This document shows, piece after piece, positions 5,701 to 7,470 of a DNA stretch of 7,470 bases. Source of the stretch: Eubacterium sp. (lineage in GTDB: Bacteria; Bacillota; Clostridia; Peptostreptococcales; Anaerovoracaceae). The notes below the pieces were generated by a model, which did no database searches, had not been told where the DNA came from, and was given only the letters and a program-made list of their open reading frames with translations. The first letter of the stretch is position 1. The number at the start of each line of letters is the position of its first letter. Position numbers and translations under genes: made by a program. The stretch spans positions 1 through 7,470 of the forward strand of contig JAFOKI010000072.1 in NCBI GenBank assembly GCA_017419895.1, given 5' to 3'.

Positions 5701-7470
5701 AGAGCGAGCCTTCGCAGGTGATCTCCCTGAGCGGGGACGGCGAGGACGAATACGGCAACCCGCTGCCACCGGCGAACAGCGACGATTATCCGCCGGGCAC
5801 GCCGGATATAACAAAGCTTTGGATCGATTGGGACGACGAATCGAATTACTCGACCGAGTGGGACAGCATGGTCGCAGGATATATCCATGTAGCTTGGGAA
5901 GACGCGCCCGGCACGGCTGCCTCTATCGACAGCTGGGACGTTAACGTCTCGGGACTCAAATACAATTGGCCCGAGTCTCTCGAGGCCTGGAAAGCCGAGC
6001 GCGAACCGGACGCGAAACTAGGTACCAGCGACCGCTACTCGCCTAAAATATATATCGAAGGAGACCCGGGCGACGACGGCGATCTCGGCCGCACCGCTTC
6101 TGTCACCGTTACCGCAAAGAACAGCGCGGGAAGCACGGTTTCGGCTCCGGAGACCATTCTGGTAACGAGTTTCCCGCAGTTCCGCGCTTTGCCCGGTAAC
6201 GCGAGCGCAAAACTCCAGTGGACTGATCTGTACAAAGATTCCGAAACCACGGTGACCGCATGGGAGATCAGGAGAAAAGGCGAATTCACTCCGTGGGAGA
6301 CTGTCGCAACCATCTCCACGGGCACGCTTGACTACGAGAAAGACAAAAACGGGGCATATATCACCGATAGCCGCGGCAAAAAGAACTATACATGGACCGA
6401 TACAAATATCGACAACGGTTGGACTTACGAATACAAAGTCGTCGCGAAATGCGGCGACAATATCGACCGTGAGAGCGTGACGCGCGAAGTCGCTCCGGTC
6501 TACTCCGCCGCGCTGGAAACTCCGGGCGCTCCGCGGAACCTCAGCTACGATATAGTGAACGGCGAGGTCATATTCACATGGGATCCGCCGGCAGAAGGAA
6601 CCGCTCAACGCTATTACGTGATGTATGAGTACCAGCGGTCTTATGATGATACACCATCCTGGAACTGGATCGCGGATGCTTTCGCGCCTTCCACGAGCGC
6701 GGTCTGGGCTCCGCGGGAAGCCGGGTCTTACAGGTGCTTTGTTTACTCGAGAAGTTATATCAACGGCAGCGATGTTCCGTACATGCCATACGAAGGAAGT
6801 TTTGAGGAACAATATCCGACAGCTTCAAATATCATAACCGTAACGATCGATGATGACCAGATCGCACAGCAGGCAGATGATTATCCGGGCAGTTTCACAC
6901 TGACTGCTGCCGGCGGCGAGAACAAAATCACTCTGAACTGGACCGCGAGCGAAGGCGCGACATACTATGAGATCAACCGCAGGAGCTCCGATGACGGCAC
7001 ATATTTCAATACCGTCACTCTGCCCGCCGGAACGACCTCCTATGTGGATACTTCCACGATCCCCGGAGTGCGCTATCAATACGATGTCACCGCAAAGAAC
7101 AGCCACGGCGGTGTGTATAACCGGGTCATCGCGGCTGCGACCGGCAAGACAAAGGATCAGGCCGCGGCAGAGAGCGTAGCGGTACTGATCGATGCCCTCC
7201 CGGATCCTGATGACGTGACGTTGGATGATGCGGACGCGATCACCGAGACTAAGGCTCTTTACGACGGACTTACAAAGAAACAGCAGAACCTGATAGACTC
7301 CGAGCTCAGGCAGAAGCTCGCGGACGACGTGGAGCAGCTCGAGATACTTCAGCTTCTGGAGAAATATTCGGCGATCACGGATCCAGTGCAGGCTTTGATC
7401 GACGCGCTGCCCGACGCGGAAAACGTGACACTTGATGACGAGGCGGACATTGCTGCTGCCCGCGCGGCAT
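2769..7470 (+). CDS. Giant secreted multi-domain surface protein with nine FN3-like domains; 3' end beyond the window
   Basis: The frame stays open for 1567 codons to the right edge, with no stop. Residues 1-35 are a signal peptide (K2, R7, K12; hydrophobic 13-27; cut after A-K-A 33 or A-Y-A 35). Residues about 48-205 look like a CARDB/NEW3-type Ig domain (VQSGNENIFSVQVKNISS); about 212-383 are a second beta-rich region I cannot name. Nine FN3-like domains follow, marked by a core B-strand Trp at 406, 527, 649, 782, 888, 1043, 1151, 1271 and 1391, most with a later Tyr-x-Tyr or similar strand (KTYTYVV, YTWNVAAV, WTYEYKV, RYQYDVTAKN). From 1469 a 70-residue helical repeat begins. No enzyme motif is seen and Cys are few. 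FN3 arrays of this type are usual in extracellular adhesins and glycan-active proteins; an adhesin, scaffold or S-layer-like role is inferred. The anchor must lie beyond the window. Confidence 0.9.
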   Translation, partial: MKTLSARTVLTKAAVIFMTILIAISMLPGSAKAYAETGPAKSPAIPQDIKLQIVGTPTVYVQSGNENIFSVQVKNISSTEVKGVNVCHGFPSMDDYYDENGGFVDGYSSQTTTQPGYEPETWYRFTTNFEKTDYAAVNAVWDSDEEGYTIGAGKTATLWFKVRSKFEEPGTYNEWIKFGDVHTELVGGFYPIPIVDKAFSGECAVKVVTYNPSGAAITHGTSENHGFDITPVAVGSTIDFGTVDLTKETGLTAEREYITRNTSTGYNGDITKDEHGQTSDITVDLDMEYSTSIDWRVGHPFTLDTNLSYGMHWSPLPAAPMSSNQFQSATTGVGLNATYFIAGTYTADLVLNTMPHGVKVNGSAIHTNGRYTWPVKVTLTGTNPRIPKAPVNVIADPGNGQVEITWNAAAGEETSQFEVYRREGTETAANKAKLNTAQFNWNDYEWVGNDTPDSEGNYLVVDGQVENGKTYTYVVIGGDPLKAYPAFAVRKGSTSTDVTPDSSYQSRLQKPDRFYGNEEQGGVRLEWEMNENYGGDSNDGSSMVDHFNIYRDGVLVMQVQQNAVIADPYYGWGPEPDDPDTYTYHLLSVEYGWECFVETPEIYQNYTWNVAAVSKSGVEGYWSDPDTRMGVNDDRVEITGHNATVNLDWDYPYWDDGDYDTKVEVLSVTVSPWFTDPHNAYIESVDYWRAEGTNAPDTTAAPYHTKVTEDYGNVETVLTDTNVTKGKTYTYTVHLTSSDGVESNYHTFTVKVPTGSNWYTADYSSSYVTWSTVNGRKAQLSWYADYEYDDYSDWHYIGTYKVYRNNTLIKTYTASGKEDGELLYTDDPGSDGTYVYRMDKVINGITIRGREFTFVRDTKPVDESTLLKAPGAPLLDIRVSDGNPILRWAAGNQGGAVEGYHIYRKDAGTFINGHYNSSGHWPNMRYITIDDPSVTSLTDIYGAFVEGDPSKGYLEGVAWSESVCPHEYWITAYNQAGESEPSQVISLSGDGEDEYGNPLPPANSDDYPPGTPDITKLWIDWDDESNYSTEWDSMVAGYIHVAWEDAPGTAASIDSWDVNVSGLKYNWPESLEAWKAEREPDAKLGTSDRYSPKIYIEGDPGDDGDLGRTASVTVTAKNSAGSTVSAPETILVTSFPQFRALPGNASAKLQWTDLYKDSETTVTAWEIRRKGEFTPWETVATISTGTLDYEKDKNGAYITDSRGKKNYTWTDTNIDNGWTYEYKVVAKCGDNIDRESVTREVAPVYSAALETPGAPRNLSYDIVNGEVIFTWDPPAEGTAQRYYVMYEYQRSYDDTPSWNWIADAFAPSTSAVWAPREAGSYRCFVYSRSYINGSDVPYMPYEGSFEEQYPTASNIITVTIDDDQIAQQADDYPGSFTLTAAGGENKITLNWTASEGATYYEINRRSSDDGTYFNTVTLPAGTTSYVDTSTIPGVRYQYDVTAKNSHGGVYNRVIAAATGKTKDQAAAESVAVLIDALPDPDDVTLDDADAITETKALYDGLTKKQQNLIDSELRQKLADDVEQLEILQLLEKYSAITDPVQALIDALPDAENVTLDDEADIAAARAA
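7173..7469 (+). repeat. Tandem 70-residue (210-bp) helical repeat in the giant protein; second unit cut by the window edge
   Basis: Unit 1 spans residues 1469-1538 (7173-7382) and unit 2 starts at 1539 (7383). Both carry LIDALPD followed by VTLDD at the same spacing; 15 of the 29 visible unit-2 residues match. The sequence is predicted helical and acidic (ETKALYDGLTKKQQNLID, then LRQKLADDVEQLEIL). Similar LIDALPD-VTL-LT-Q-LV repeats are common as stalk-like or pre-anchor segments in clostridial and actinobacterial surface proteins. More copies may follow outside the window. Confidence 0.75.

Noticed and set aside
5106..5888. Two minus-strand open frames of 134 and 123 codons
   Set aside because: Both are antisense to the giant gene, with no recognisable domain and the same biased composition.
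6018..6812. A 264-codon open frame on the minus strand
   Set aside because: Antisense to FN3-like domains 6-8 of the giant gene; no recognisable domain, ribosome binding site or promoter.
1..7470. CRISPR array, insertion sequence, tRNA/rRNA gene, toxin-antitoxin or defence genes
   Set aside because: I saw no regularly spaced repeats with spacers, no transposase or terminal inverted repeats, no cloverleaf or rRNA signature, and no enzyme motifs in any supported gene.

Overview
The window looks like a piece of a chromosome from a Gram-positive anaerobe of the class Clostridia (Eubacteriales; perhaps a Lachnospiraceae or Anaerovoracaceae/Mogibacterium-type gut or rumen bacterium). The evidence is strong AGGAGG-type ribosome binding sites, intrinsic terminators, TATAAT promoters with little -35 signal, Sec signal peptides, and a lysine-rich FN3-BIG2 C-terminal module that I recall as widespread in secreted proteins of that group. 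GC content is mixed: by hand count about 35% at 541-600 and about 67% at 5701-5760.

Layout. Positions 1-162 hold the last 53 codons of a plus-strand gene ending in a BIG2-like domain; its terminator is at 185-220. At 270-1826 lies a complete 518-residue secreted protein whose last 53 residues are nearly the same as that fragment, so the two are tandem paralogues. A strong bidirectional terminator (1863-1897) separates it from a convergent minus-strand gene (1919-2611) for an unrecognised 230-residue protein with two membrane helices. A divergent 157-bp gap with two extended -10 promoters follows. The remaining 63% of the window (2769 to the right edge) is one uninterrupted open frame of at least 1567 codons: a very large secreted protein with a signal peptide, two N-terminal beta-type regions, nine FN3-like domains (core Trp every 106-155 residues) and the start of a 70-residue helical repeat series. 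It has no stop in the window, so a caller that needs both ends would miss it.

How the genes relate. Three of the four genes encode exported, modular, non-enzymatic proteins, so the locus reads as a cell-surface or adhesin region. No enzyme, transporter, regulator, mobile element, CRISPR array, RNA gene or defence system is visible. The small membrane protein has no demonstrated link to the surface proteins beyond sharing a divergent promoter region. I see no clear new multi-gene system; the best candidates for novelty are the giant FN3 protein with its acidic-aromatic loops, and the paralogue pair with a strongly basic C-terminal module.
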